The notes under the pieces: model-generated
Database searches by the model: none
Told to the model about the DNA's origin: nothing
The model's input: only the letters and a program-made list of their open reading frames with translations
DNA from: Candidatus Rokuibacteriota bacterium
Lineage (GTDB): Bacteria > Methylomirabilota > Methylomirabilia > Rokubacteriales > CSP1-6
Length of the DNA stretch: 47,852 nt
NCBI GenBank assembly: GCA_003221515.1
Contig: QHSI01000110.1
Location: forward strand, 1 to 47,852
Direction: 5' to 3'
Shown: positions 8,252 to 16,440 of the stretch, one piece after another
How positions within the stretch are numbered: the first letter of the stretch is position 1
Layout: each line of letters starts with the position of its first letter
Made by a program: the position numbers and the translations under genes

Positions 8252-8614
8252 ATGAGCGAGAAGGTCGACGGCAAGACCGCCAGCCCCTACGGCTATCCAT
8301 TCTGGGACTGGATGGCGAAAGAAGATCCCGAGTACGTCAAGGCGCGCGGGCCGCTGAGCGCGCTCTCGGTCGGCGAGGGCAAAGAGCTCTCGATCAAGCA
8401 TCGGGAAATGGTCATCATCGGCATCCTGGCCTATCGCGGCCGGGAGGACGGTGTCGTCACCCACATGCGCCGGGCGGTCCAGCACGGCGCGACCAAGCGC
8501 GAGCTGCTCGAGGCGATCGAGGCCGCGGCGGTGCCCGGCGGCGGCCCGACGCTCAGCTCGGGCGTCCAGGCGCTGATGCAGCTCGACCGCGAGGGCGCGT
8601 TCAAGAAGGCGTAA
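8252..8614 (+). CDS. carboxymuconolactone decarboxylase (CMD/AhpD-like) family protein
   Basis: 120 residues starting seven bases after AGGAGGGG. The CMD core is seen as LSIKHREMVIIGILAYRG, then VVTHMRRAVQHGATKRELLEAIEAAAVPGGGP. The AhpD-type CxxC redox pair is absent, so this is not a peroxidase-cycle AhpD. It is nearer to gamma-carboxymuconolactone decarboxylase in layout, and the final helix LSSGVQALMQLD is typical. Its actual reaction is unknown. It is first in a tight three-gene group with DUF1330 and VOC genes (gaps of 15 and 36 bases), an arrangement suggesting a small-molecule processing step. Confidence 0.85.
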   Translation: MSEKVDGKTASPYGYPFWDWMAKEDPEYVKARGPLSALSVGEGKELSIKHREMVIIGILAYRGREDGVVTHMRRAVQHGATKRELLEAIEAAAVPGGGPTLSSGVQALMQLDREGAFKKA

Positions 8615-8629
8615 CGAAGGGAGAAGCCC

Positions 8630-8923
8630 ATGGCCAAGGCGTACTGGATCGCGACCTATCGCTCCATCAAGAACCCGGACGCGCTGGCCGCCTACGCGAA
8701 GCTGGCCGCGCCGGCCATCCAGGCCGGGGGCGGCCGCTTTCTCGTTCGCGGCACGCCCGCCAAGACCTACGAGGCCGGAATCAACCAGCGCGTGGTCGTC
8801 ATCGAGTTTGACAGCGTCGCGCAGGCGACCGCGGCGCACGACAGTGCAGGGTATCAGGCGGCGCTCAAGGAGCTGGGAAGCGGCGCCGAGCGCGACATCC
8901 GCATCGTGGAAGGGGTCGCGTGA
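8630..8923 (+). CDS. DUF1330 (dimeric alpha+beta barrel) protein
   Basis: 97 residues with the DUF1330 pattern: KAYWIATYRSIKNPDALAAYAKLAAPAIQAGGGRFLVRGTPAKTYEAG, then the strand RVVVIEFDSVAQATAAHDSAGYQAALK. This is a ferredoxin-like fold related to EthD and ABM-type proteins, usually dimeric. Some relatives act on or bind small hydrophobic ligands, but no catalytic activity is established. A GGGAGAAG site precedes the ATG. It lies between the CMD and VOC genes and is probably co-transcribed with them. Confidence 0.88.
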   Translation: MAKAYWIATYRSIKNPDALAAYAKLAAPAIQAGGGRFLVRGTPAKTYEAGINQRVVVIEFDSVAQATAAHDSAGYQAALKELGSGAERDIRIVEGVA

Positions 8924-8959
8924 AGCGCCAACGAGATCGCGACGAAGGAGGATCACGCC

Positions 8960-9385
8960 ATGGCACGGATCAAACACATCGCCCTATCGACCGATGATCC
9001 CGCGAAGACCGCCGACTTCTACAAGAGCGTCTTCGGCCTGACCGAGCTGCGTCGTGTGCCGGCCGACACCGGCGCGGAGGGCGTCTGGCTGAGCGACGGG
9101 TACATCTACTTCGCGATCCTCAAGTACGGCGGCGACGACACGCCGAACCTGGGCGAGGGCACGTCCACCAAGGGCGTCCACCACATCGGCTTCTACGTGG
9201 ACGACCTCGAGCAGGCGTGCGCCACGCTCGAGTCGGCCAGCGCCACCGAGTGCCAGGGGAGCAGCAAGGTCAACCGCAAGTACAAGGGCCCCGACGGGCT
9301 GATGATCGACGTGCGGGCCCGCGGCTGGGACGAGCAGATCAAGGCCCGGATGCCGCTCTACCAGTTGACGACCGACCTCAGCTGA
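8960..9385 (+). CDS. VOC-family (glyoxalase/dioxygenase fold) protein
   Basis: 141 residues forming a single vicinal-oxygen-chelate module pair: an N-terminal MARIKHIALSTDDPAKTADFYKSVFGL and a second strand set GVHHIGFYVDDLEQACATLE. Candidate metal ligands are the histidine in KHIAL and the histidine pair in VHHIGF; the C-terminal acid could come from LMIDVR. Members include glyoxalase I, fosfomycin-resistance proteins and extradiol dioxygenases, and the substrate here is unknown. An AAGGAGG site sits about ten bases before the ATG. The 3' end overlaps the convergent MaoC-type gene by eight bases. Confidence 0.87.
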   Translation: MARIKHIALSTDDPAKTADFYKSVFGLTELRRVPADTGAEGVWLSDGYIYFAILKYGGDDTPNLGEGTSTKGVHHIGFYVDDLEQACATLESASATECQGSSKVNRKYKGPDGLMIDVRARGWDEQIKARMPLYQLTTDLS

Positions 9386-10250
9386 ACTCCGCGCGGGCGA
9401 TCGTCGCCACGGTGCCCTCGGGCGTCACCGCCCAGAGCTCGCACGCGTCGCCCGTCGTCGGGCGCCCGCGCAGCTCGAAGGGCGCAGTGTCGAAGAGCGG
9501 CGCGCGCGCCTGGACGCTGAAGCTCCGGAAGACCCGCCCGGGGTTGTGATCCCGGGCGAAGTCGATCAGGAGCGTCGACGTCAGCGGCCCGTGCACGACC
9601 AGCCCGGGATAGCCCTCGGCCTCCATCGCCCACGCCCGGTCGTAGTGGATGCGATGGCTGTTGAACGTGAGGGCCGAGAATCTGAACAGCAGCACCGCGG
9701 CGGGCGTGACGAGACGGCGCCACGGCACGTCGCTCGGCGCCGCCTCGCGCCGGGGCGCCGCGTTCTGCGCTCCGGCCTTCACCTCTTCCCGGAAGACACC
9801 GCGGCGTTCCTCCTCGAGCGCCAACCCCTCGGACGTGAAGACGCGATCCACGACGGTCGTGAAGACGAGCGTGCCGGTGGAGCCGGTCTTCAGGGCGACG
9901 TCCATCAGCTCGGTCTCGCGCCGCACGGCGTCGCCGATGCGAATCGGACGGTGGAAGCGAGTCTGCTGGCCCGCGAACATCCGCCGCGGCAGCGGCATCG
10001 GCGGAATCACGCCGGAGTCGATCGGGCTGCCGTCCGGTCGCAGGCCGTCGGGCGCGACGCGCGGGAGGAAGTAGATGACGTGCCAGCCCGGCGGCAACGG
10101 ATCGCCGAGCGCGAGCTCGGCCTCCGGTCGGCCGAACGTCAGGCGTAGCTGGTTGGCGGGGCCGGGATGAACGACGTCGGTCGACGCCAGACGCCGTCCG
10201 ATGTGCCGCTTGAGGCTCTCGATGCTCAGCTCGGTCGTCGCCACGCTCAT
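9378..10250 (-). CDS. MaoC/HTD2-like acyl-CoA dehydratase (mesaconyl-C4-CoA hydratase type)
   Basis: 290 residues with a double hot-dog layout. The N-terminal half holds WHVIYFLPRVAPDGLRPDGSP and MPLPRRMFAGQQTRFHRPIRIGDAVRRETEL, and the C-terminal half the hydratase-2 motif FSALTFNSHRIHYDRAWA followed by GYPGLVVHGPLTSTLL. In MaoC-type hydratases the Asp of the IHYD region and the downstream His are the catalytic pair, and both equivalents are present. The best guess is reversible hydration of a C4/C5 branched enoyl-CoA such as mesaconyl-C4-CoA. It is divergent from the amidohydrolase at 10362, with a repeated sequence between them. Confidence 0.85.
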   Translation of the reverse strand: MSVATTELSIESLKRHIGRRLASTDVVHPGPANQLRLTFGRPEAELALGDPLPPGWHVIYFLPRVAPDGLRPDGSPIDSGVIPPMPLPRRMFAGQQTRFHRPIRIGDAVRRETELMDVALKTGSTGTLVFTTVVDRVFTSEGLALEEERRGVFREEVKAGAQNAAPRREAAPSDVPWRRLVTPAAVLLFRFSALTFNSHRIHYDRAWAMEAEGYPGLVVHGPLTSTLLIDFARDHNPGRVFRSFSVQARAPLFDTAPFELRGRPTTGDACELWAVTPEGTVATIARAEFS

Positions 10251-10273
10251 AGCATCGCGAGTTCCGGCGCCGA

Positions 10274-10317
10274 GTCAAGGCGCTTGCCGTCGAACGTCAA
10301 GGAGCTTGCCGTCGTAC
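10274..10317. repeat. tandem 22-bp repeat in a divergent promoter region
   Basis: Two head-to-tail 22-base units (10274-10295 and 10296-10317) share GTCAAGG-GCTTGCCGTCG and differ at two positions. A 22-bp period is two helical turns, so both copies face the same side of the DNA. The second copy overlaps the -35 candidate at 10306. It is a possible operator pair for a regulator that is not in this window. Confidence 0.55.
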
Positions 10318-10335
10318 GTATCGCGGGTTTAGCAT
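10306..10335 (+). promoter_or_regulatory. candidate sigma-70-type promoter for the amidohydrolase gene
   Basis: TTGCCG (10306-10311), an 18-base spacer, then TAGCAT (10330-10335). Each hexamer matches the consensus at four of six bases. The predicted start near 10342 lies just before the AGGAGGG site at 10351. Confidence 0.4.
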
Positions 10336-10361
10336 CGGGGCAGCCTCGAGAGGAGGGCGCG

Positions 10362-11504
10362 ATGCAATATTCCCGGATCTCCGCCGACTGCCACATCGAT
10401 ATGCCCTGGATCCCCAACGACCTGTTCACCGCCAACGCCTCGGTGTCACTGCGTGAGCGCATGCCGTACGTCGTCGACGGCCCCGACGGGCCCCACTGGA
10501 CCTGCAAGAACGGCACGTCCTTCGGCCTGATCGGGGGCGTGGGCCCGGGCGGCCAGAAGCTGGTTCCCGGCCAGAACTACCGCGTCGACAAAATGGCCGC
10601 GGTCGGGCTGTACGAGGACGGCAAGAAGGGCATCCGGCGGCCGACCGATCCGCACCTCCGGATCAAGGACATGGAGCTGGACGGCGTGCAGGCCGAGGTC
10701 ATTTTCGGAATCCTCGGCGCCGCCACCCGTCTGAACGACCACGACGCGGCGAAGGAGATGTTCCGCATCTACAACGACTGGCTCAAGGACTTCTGCCGTC
10801 ACTACCCCGACCGGCAGATCGGCCTGGCCTGCCTGCCCTACGGCGACATCGACGCCGCCGTGCAGGAAGTGCGGCGCGTGGCGAAGATGGGCCTGAAGGG
10901 CATCGAGCTGTCGTGCTCGTGGGACATGGAGCCCATGTGGCATCCCGTCTGGGAGCCGCTCTGGCAGGCCGTCAACGAGGTGAACCTGCCGCTGCACTTC
11001 CACACCTTCCCGAGCACGCCGGCCAGCGTCCGCGAGAAGGCGACCACCCCGCTCGCGCGCCGGGCCGCGCTGTTCCAGGGCGTTTGTGGGTTTCAGATGA
11101 ACCTGGTCAACATCCTGTCCGCGATCATCGGCTCCGCCGTGCTCGAGCGGTACCCGAACTTGAAGATCTCCTTCGGCGAGAGCGGCATCGGCTGGATCCC
11201 GTACGCGCTCGATCGCATGGACTTCGAGTGGGAGGATCGCTTCCGCGACCTCGGCCTGACGATGAAGCCCAGCGACTACTGGCGGCGCCAGTGCAAGGCG
11301 ACGTTCCAGTTCGATCGCATCGGCACCCAGATGATCCACGAGATGGGCGCCGAGACGCTCATGTGGGCGTCGGACTACCCGCACACCGACGGGGTGTGGC
11401 CGGAGTCGTCGAAGTACATCGAGGAGCAGTTCGGCCACCTGCCGGCCGACGTTGTCCGCAAGATCACCTGCGAGAACGCGGGCAAATTCTACGGGTTGAT
11501 GTGA
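10362..11504 (+). CDS. amidohydrolase 2 family protein (ACMSD-like metal-dependent hydrolase), paralogue 1
   Basis: 380 residues. The start at 10362 follows AGGAGGG by five bases and gives the family N-terminus MQYSRISADCHIDMPW; an upstream in-frame extension has no support. It is a TIM-barrel metallohydrolase of the 2-amino-3-carboxymuconate-semialdehyde decarboxylase type. Metal or active-site segments are CHID (His with Asp instead of the usual HxH pair), LPLHFHTFP, FGESGIGWIPYALDRMD and ASDYPHTDGVWPES. Such proteins decarboxylate or hydrolyse aromatic or ring-cleavage acids; the exact substrate is unknown. It is very similar to the gene at 40430, sharing LYEDGKKGIRRP, ELSCSWDMEPMWHP, YWRRQCKATFQ and CENAGKFYGL. 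Confidence 0.92.
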   Translation: MQYSRISADCHIDMPWIPNDLFTANASVSLRERMPYVVDGPDGPHWTCKNGTSFGLIGGVGPGGQKLVPGQNYRVDKMAAVGLYEDGKKGIRRPTDPHLRIKDMELDGVQAEVIFGILGAATRLNDHDAAKEMFRIYNDWLKDFCRHYPDRQIGLACLPYGDIDAAVQEVRRVAKMGLKGIELSCSWDMEPMWHPVWEPLWQAVNEVNLPLHFHTFPSTPASVREKATTPLARRAALFQGVCGFQMNLVNILSAIIGSAVLERYPNLKISFGESGIGWIPYALDRMDFEWEDRFRDLGLTMKPSDYWRRQCKATFQFDRIGTQMIHEMGAETLMWASDYPHTDGVWPESSKYIEEQFGHLPADVVRKITCENAGKFYGLM

Positions 11505-11507
11505 GCC

Positions 11508-11571
11508 GGGGGGCGACACCCCCCCGTTCCCTCGGAAGCGCCCCGGCCAGCCCGGGGCGCTTCTCGGTTTC
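11508..11571 (+). terminator. two consecutive hairpins after the amidohydrolase gene
   Basis: The first is GGGGGG-CGACA-CCCCCC at 11508-11524. The second is a perfect 12-bp stem GAAGCGCCCCGG / CCGGGGCGCTTC (11535-11546 and 11552-11563) followed by TCGGTTT. The AGCGCCCCGG stem recurs after the paralogous gene, at 41649. Confidence 0.7.
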
Positions 11572-11620
11572 CGTAGGCTGACGCATCGGCACTCCGTCGC
11601 CGCTGCGCCAGGCGCCGCTC

Positions 11621-12805
11621 GTGCTGTTCCTGGGCTCGAGGGTGCTGTCGACGCTGGCGCTGCACATGCAGACGGTCGCGGTGGGCTGGCAGCTCTACGC
11701 CCTCACGGGGAGCGCGTTCGACCTCGGTCTCGTCGGCCTCGTCCAGTTCGCTCCCACGATCGTGCTCACGCTCGTCGTCGGCCAGGTCGCGGACCGCTAC
11801 GATCGCCGCTTCGTGGTGGCGATCTGTCACGTCGCCGGGGCCGGCGCCACCGCCGTGCTGGCCGTCGGCACCCTCGGCGGCTGGCTCCACCGCGACGGGA
11901 TACTATTCACGATGGCGGCGCTCGGCGCCGCGCGCGCGTTCGAGAATCCGGCGCGGGCGGCGCTGGTGCCGCGGCTGGTGCCGCGCGTGATGCTCTCGCG
12001 CGCGATCGCCGGCGTGACGGCCGCGGGCCAGACCGCCCGCATCGTGGGTCCGGCGCTCGGCGGCGTGCTCTACACCCTGGGGCCGGCCACGCTCTACGCG
12101 ATCGTCGCCGCGCTCTACGTCGTCGCCGGCGTCCTCGTCGCGTTCATGCGCGGCGCGGGGGCGGCGCGGCCGCGCGAGGAGGTCACCACGGCGTCGCTGT
12201 TCTCGGGGATCGAGTTCATCCTTCGCCGGCGCGTGCTGCTGGGCGTGCTGTCGCTCGACCTCGTCGCGGTGCTGCTGGGCGGCGCGACCGCGCTCTTGCC
12301 GATCTTCGCGCGTGACATCCTCGGCACCGGGCCCCTGGGGCTCGGTCTCTTGCGCGCGGCCCCGGCGTGCGGCGCGCTGGCGATGTCACTGCTGCTGGCG
12401 CGCCGGCCGGTCGAGCACGACGCCGGCCCGATCCTGTTCGCCGGCGTCCTGGTGTTCGGCGTCGCCACCATCGTGTTCGGCCTGTCCACGAATTTCGCGC
12501 TGTCGCTGGCGGCACTGGCGGTGCTGGGCGCGTCGGATCTGCTCAGCGTCGTCATCCGCCACTCGCTCGTGCAGCTCGGCACGCCGGACGCGATGCGCGG
12601 CCGCGTGAGCGCCGTGCACTCGCTGTTCACCGGCACCTCGAACCAGCTCGGCGAGTTCGAGTCCGGGCTGCTGGCGGCGCTGTTCGGCGCGGTCGCGTCG
12701 GTGCTCATCGGCGGCATGGGCACGATCGCGGTGGCGGCGCTCTGGATGTATCGCTTCCCCGAGCTGCGACGCTTCCGCCTGGTGGAGGGCGGTCCGTCGT
12801 CATGA
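11621..12805 (+). CDS. MFS transporter (EntS/MFS_3-like exporter)
   Basis: 394 residues from the GTG at 11621. The reading frame is open for another 13 codons (RIGTPSPLRQAPL) back to a TGA at 11579, and these residues look like the family N-terminus, so the true start may be an unusual codon or the N-terminus may be slightly eroded. No clear ribosome-binding site is seen. Hallmarks are MQTVAVGWQLYALTGSAFDLGLVGLVQF in helix 1-2, the loop motif GQVADRYDRRFVV, and ARAFENPARAALVPRLVPR in helix 4-5. About eleven to twelve helices are present. The family exports siderophores, macrolides or other small molecules. The 3' end overlaps the protease start as ATGA. Confidence 0.85.
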   Translation: MLFLGSRVLSTLALHMQTVAVGWQLYALTGSAFDLGLVGLVQFAPTIVLTLVVGQVADRYDRRFVVAICHVAGAGATAVLAVGTLGGWLHRDGILFTMAALGAARAFENPARAALVPRLVPRVMLSRAIAGVTAAGQTARIVGPALGGVLYTLGPATLYAIVAALYVVAGVLVAFMRGAGAARPREEVTTASLFSGIEFILRRRVLLGVLSLDLVAVLLGGATALLPIFARDILGTGPLGLGLLRAAPACGALAMSLLLARRPVEHDAGPILFAGVLVFGVATIVFGLSTNFALSLAALAVLGASDLLSVVIRHSLVQLGTPDAMRGRVSAVHSLFTGTSNQLGEFESGLLAALFGAVASVLIGGMGTIAVAALWMYRFPELRRFRLVEGGPSS

Positions 12806-14127
12806 TCCGGTTGCTCGTCGCGATCCTGGTGCTGGGCGTGGCGTGCGCCGCCACGGCGGAGCGGCGCGCGGGCGACGCCGCCCGCGACGACAGCGGAGCG
12901 CCGCAGGCGAGCGTGCCGCCGGCGGCCGCGGCGTCGATCGCGGCCCGCGGGATCCTCGATCGCGCGCGGCCGGCGATGATCCAGATCAAGGGGTTCTTCG
13001 GCACCAACACCGCCGAGGCCTTCCACGGCAGCGGGTTCGCGGTCGCGCGCGGCGGCGTGTTCGTCACGAACTGGCACGTGGTGAGCGACGCGGTCCTCTA
13101 TCCGGAGAAGTATCGGCTCGAGTACCGCACGCCGACGGGCGCGACCGGCCGCGTGCTCGTGCGCGCGATCGACATTCGTCACGACCTGGCGCTCGTCGAG
13201 GCCCAGGGGCTCGATCCGAGCCCGCTGACCTTGCGGCCCAACGTCGCCATCAAGGGCGAGCGCGCCTATTCGGTGGGATTCCCGCTCGACGTCGGCCTCA
13301 CGATCACCGAGGGGGTCAGCAACGGCCGCGTGGAGGACTCGTTCGAGCCGCGCGTCCACTACTCGGGCGCGCTCAACCCGGGGATGTCCGGCGGACCCGG
13401 ATTCGACGCCGCAGGCGGTGTCATCGGGATCAACGTCTCCGGCTATCGCGCCTCTCAGCTGGTCGCGTTCCTGGTGCCCGCCGACCGCGCGGTCGCCCTG
13501 CTCGCGCGCTCGGAGAAGTCCGCGCTCGATCCCATGCGCGCGCGGAGCGAAGTCGCGAGCCAGCTGCGGGCGCACTCCGAGGCGCTGCTGACGGCGCTCG
13601 GGCCGAAACTACCGACCCAGAACCACCAGGGGTACGAGCTGCCCGCGAAGCCCGCGGCGTTCGTCGAGTGCCACGCGGGCGGCGATCCCACGCCGGACCA
13701 GCCCGTCCACATCGAGCACGTCAGCTGCGACGCGAAGTCGACGCTCTACCTCGGCCGAGATCTCCAAGCCGGCGGCCTCAGCTTCCAGCATCAGATCATG
13801 AGCACGCCGAGTCTCGACGCCTGGCGCTTCGCATACCGGATGCAGAACGCGAAGACGCCGCACGGCAGCTTCGGCGCCCCGCGCCAGCTCGCGCCATTCG
13901 CGTGCAAGCAGCGGAACCTCGACCTGAACGGCTTCGCGGCGAACGCGATGGTCTGCCTGCGCGCCTACCGCAAGCTCGACGGCGTCTACGACCTCAACGT
14001 GCTGGTCGTGAGCAAGAACGCATCGAAGCAGGGGTTCGTGTCGAGCCTCAGCCTGACCGGCGTGGCCCCCGATCAGGCGCTGACCTTCGCCCGCGTCTAT
14101 CTGGAAGCGATCCGATGGAAGCCGTGA
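12802..14127 (+). CDS. exported trypsin-like serine protease (S1C type) with an unknown C-terminal domain
   Basis: 441 residues, with ATGA overlap to the preceding MFS gene. An N-terminal signal (MIRLLVAILVLGVACAATA) is followed by an Ala/Pro-rich linker. The protease domain has the full triad: His92 (TNWHVV), Asp128 (DIRHDLALVE) and Ser196 (NPGMSGGP). This resembles HtrA/DegP, but Met replaces the usual Asn before the Ser, and there is no PDZ domain. Instead about 200 residues follow with four cysteines (VECHAGGD, HVSCDAK, PFACKQR, MVCLRAYR), probably forming two disulfides in the periplasm. The downstream FHA membrane protein overlaps, so the pair probably acts together. Substrate and trigger are unknown. 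Confidence 0.88.
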   Translation: MIRLLVAILVLGVACAATAERRAGDAARDDSGAPQASVPPAAAASIAARGILDRARPAMIQIKGFFGTNTAEAFHGSGFAVARGGVFVTNWHVVSDAVLYPEKYRLEYRTPTGATGRVLVRAIDIRHDLALVEAQGLDPSPLTLRPNVAIKGERAYSVGFPLDVGLTITEGVSNGRVEDSFEPRVHYSGALNPGMSGGPGFDAAGGVIGINVSGYRASQLVAFLVPADRAVALLARSEKSALDPMRARSEVASQLRAHSEALLTALGPKLPTQNHQGYELPAKPAAFVECHAGGDPTPDQPVHIEHVSCDAKSTLYLGRDLQAGGLSFQHQIMSTPSLDAWRFAYRMQNAKTPHGSFGAPRQLAPFACKQRNLDLNGFAANAMVCLRAYRKLDGVYDLNVLVVSKNASKQGFVSSLSLTGVAPDQALTFARVYLEAIRWKP

Positions 14128-15137
14128 TCGTCGTCGAGGTCCTGGGCGGCCACGACCGCGTGCGGGCCCGGCACCGCATCGCAGCGCCCGACAGCCAGGT
14201 GCGCGTCACGGTCGGCCGGAGCGCCGCGTGCGACATCGTGCTCGACGATCCGTTCGTCGCCCCGATCCACGCCCGGATCGATGTCGACGGCGACGGCAAC
14301 GTCCTCGTCAGCGACCTCGACAGCGTCAACGGCGTAGAGGTCGGCGGCCTGCGCCTGCACGGCGTCGAGCGCGTGCCCCTGCCCAACGGCGCGTTTCGCG
14401 TCGGGCGTACGCGCCTGCGCGTGCGTACAGCGCGTGAGGTCCTGGCGCCCGAGCAGGCGGACCGCGGCGGGCCGTCGCGACCGGCGCGCGCCACCGAGCT
14501 CAAGATGCTGGCGGCCGGATTCGTGGTGAGCGTCGCCGCGATCGCGTTCGAGGTGTGGACGAGTACCACGCAGCCGCGCGAGCTGTCGACCGCCCTCGTC
14601 ACGATGCTGCTGACGGTCCTGGTCCTGTCGGGGCTGTGGATCGCGCTGTGGGCGCTCGCGAGCCGCGTCGCGTTCGGCGAGTCGCGCTGGGTGCGCCACG
14701 CGGCGACGGTGTTCGTCACCTACGCCGCGCTCGCCGCGGCAAGCCTGGGGGCCGAGGTGCTGAACGGCGCGCTCGGGTGGCACGTGCCGTCGTCCGTGAC
14801 TGGGCCCGTCCTGGTCGGCGTCGCGGCGGCCGTAGCGCTCTCCGGCCACCTCGTGAACGCGAGCCCGATGCGCGCGCCGATCGCGGTGGCCATCAGCGTC
14901 GCGATCCCGGCCGTCATCCTGTCCGCGATGCTGTGGATGCAGGCCCGGAGCGAGAACCGCAGCCCCAGTCACATCGCCGATCGCGACCGGATCGTGCCCC
15001 CGGCGCTGGTGCTGCGGCGTGGGCTCTCGCTCGACGACTTCGCGGTCACGCTGGCCGATCTCAAGGCAAGGGCCGACGCGCGGCGCGTGGTCGCGGAGAA
15101 AGAAGACCCGTCGCCCGGCGACGACGAGTCGGACTGA
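14115..15137 (+). CDS. FHA-domain membrane protein
   Basis: 340 residues, starting inside the last codons of the protease gene (13-base overlap). The N-terminal FHA domain (about 5-105) has VTVGRSAACDIVLDD with Gly-Arg-Ser at 34-36, His52 in APIHARI, and the S-x-N-G core at 70-73. The serine of the canonical SxxH is Ala49. FHA domains bind phosphothreonine. From residue 131 there are about four membrane helices (FVVSVAAIAFEVW, ALVTMLLTVLVLSGLWIAL, VFVTYAALAAASLGAEV, VLVGVAAAVALSGHL, VAISVAIPAVILSAMLW) and then a charged C-terminal tail ending GDDESD. No kinase or phosphatase is adjacent. It could relay a cytoplasmic phospho-signal to the periplasmic protease, which is inference from the overlap. 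Confidence 0.86.
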   Translation: MEAVIVVEVLGGHDRVRARHRIAAPDSQVRVTVGRSAACDIVLDDPFVAPIHARIDVDGDGNVLVSDLDSVNGVEVGGLRLHGVERVPLPNGAFRVGRTRLRVRTAREVLAPEQADRGGPSRPARATELKMLAAGFVVSVAAIAFEVWTSTTQPRELSTALVTMLLTVLVLSGLWIALWALASRVAFGESRWVRHAATVFVTYAALAAASLGAEVLNGALGWHVPSSVTGPVLVGVAAAVALSGHLVNASPMRAPIAVAISVAIPAVILSAMLWMQARSENRSPSHIADRDRIVPPALVLRRGLSLDDFAVTLADLKARADARRVVAEKEDPSPGDDESD

Positions 15138-15155
15138 GCCGGCGCGCGCGCCGGG

Positions 15156-16355
15156 CTACGGCGAGCCGGCCTCCCCTTCGAGGAAGCGCAGGGCCACCGC
15201 GACGTGCATCGCGATGCCGGCGGCCAGCGCCGACTCGTTCAGGAGCATCCGCGGCGAGTGATTCGGGAAGGCCGGGCCGTTCGCCGGGCGCGTGCTCAGG
15301 TTCGCGATCGCGCCGCGCACGCGCTGGAGCACGTACGAGAAGTCCTCGCTGGCCATGATCGGATGGCTGGTGGCGTGCGCCGCCTCGGACCCGAGCAGCT
15401 CGCGCGCGGTGTCCAGCACGAAGCCCGCGAAGTCGGCGTCGTTCACGGTGACCGGATAGCCGCGGATCAGCTCGACCGCCACCTCGGCGCCGTGAGCCGC
15501 GGCGACGCCCTCGGCGACGCGGCGCACTCCCTCCAGCACCCGCTCGCGGGTCGCCTCCGACACGGTGCGGATGGTGCCGAGCAGGCTCGCGGTGTCCGGG
15601 ATCACGTTGCGCGTCGTGCCGGCCTCGATCTTCGCCACGGTCACCACCGCCGGATCGAAGACGTTGACCTGGCGGGTTACCAGCGTCTGGAACGCCTGCA
15701 CGATCTCGCACGCGATCGGGATCGGGTCGAGGCAGTCGTGCGGCGCCGACGCGTGCCCGCCCCGGCCTAGCACCACGACCTGCAGCGTGTCACCGGACGC
15801 CATGGCCGGTCCGGGCCGCGCCGCGATCGCGCCGGCCGTCAGCCGATGGGTCACGTGCAGCGCGAACGCCGCGGTCGGCGGCGGCGTCCCGTCGAGCAAC
15901 CCCTCCTCGAGCATGACGCGGGCGCCGTGGTAGCCCTCCTCGCCCGGCTGGAACATGAACACGACGTTGCCGGCCAGCGACTCGCGGCGGGCGGCGAGCA
16001 GTCGCGCGGCGCCCACCAGCATCGCCGTGTGGGCGTCGTGGCCGCACGCGTGCATCGCGCCGGCGACCTCGGACGCGAACGGCAGGCCCGTCTCCTCGGC
16101 CATCGGCAGCGCGTCCATGTCGGCGCGCAGCAGGATGGTCGGCCCGGGCCGGGCGCCGGCCAGCCGCGCGACCACCGACGTCGTGCGCTGGCCGGTCCGA
16201 ACATCGAGCGGCAGGCCGGCGAGGGCCTCGAGCACGGTCGCCTGGGTGCGCGGCAGCACCAGGCCGAGCTCGGGGTGCCGGTGGACGCGCCGGCGAAGCT
16301 GGATCGTGTCGTCGAGGATGGCACGGGCGTCGTCGAGGATCGCTGACGGTTTCAT
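15156..16355 (-). CDS. M20-family amidohydrolase (hippurate hydrolase/aminoacylase type)
   Basis: 399 residues, the usual length for the M20D group. Metal-site motifs are LLRADMDALPM (75-85), MHACGHDAHTAML (101-113, with the conserved Cys104 of bacterial aminoacylases) and FQPGEEG (135-141), with later histidines in FALHVTHRL and TSHPIMASEDFSY. It hydrolyses N-acyl amino acids or related amides in the cytoplasm using two divalent metals. Other members act on hippurate, IAA conjugates or N-acetyl-diaminopimelate, and the substrate is open. It is divergent from the MDR oxidoreductase and ends next to the FHA gene. Confidence 0.93.
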   Translation of the reverse strand: MKPSAILDDARAILDDTIQLRRRVHRHPELGLVLPRTQATVLEALAGLPLDVRTGQRTTSVVARLAGARPGPTILLRADMDALPMAEETGLPFASEVAGAMHACGHDAHTAMLVGAARLLAARRESLAGNVVFMFQPGEEGYHGARVMLEEGLLDGTPPPTAAFALHVTHRLTAGAIAARPGPAMASGDTLQVVVLGRGGHASAPHDCLDPIPIACEIVQAFQTLVTRQVNVFDPAVVTVAKIEAGTTRNVIPDTASLLGTIRTVSEATRERVLEGVRRVAEGVAAAHGAEVAVELIRGYPVTVNDADFAGFVLDTARELLGSEAAHATSHPIMASEDFSYVLQRVRGAIANLSTRPANGPAFPNHSPRMLLNESALAAGIAMHVAVALRFLEGEAGSP

Positions 16356-16440
16356 GGAGAGAGATTATAGGCCGGTGTATGCTCTGGCGGAAACGCCCGC
16401 CCCGCTACGGAGGACCTGAAGCTGAAGGGACGGTGACGTC

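Noticed and set aside
8135-8977. 281-residue N-terminal extension of the BT1-type transporter
   Set aside because: It runs antisense through the CMD and DUF1330 genes, has no family similarity, and a good ribosome-binding site supports the ATG at 8134.
10247-10516. 89-residue minus-strand frame across the divergent promoter
   Set aside because: It overlaps the amidohydrolase start and shows no motif or ribosome-binding site.
12843-14114. Long N-terminal extension of the FHA protein through the protease gene
   Set aside because: The extension is an out-of-frame shadow of the protease; the FHA fold begins right after the ATG at 14115.
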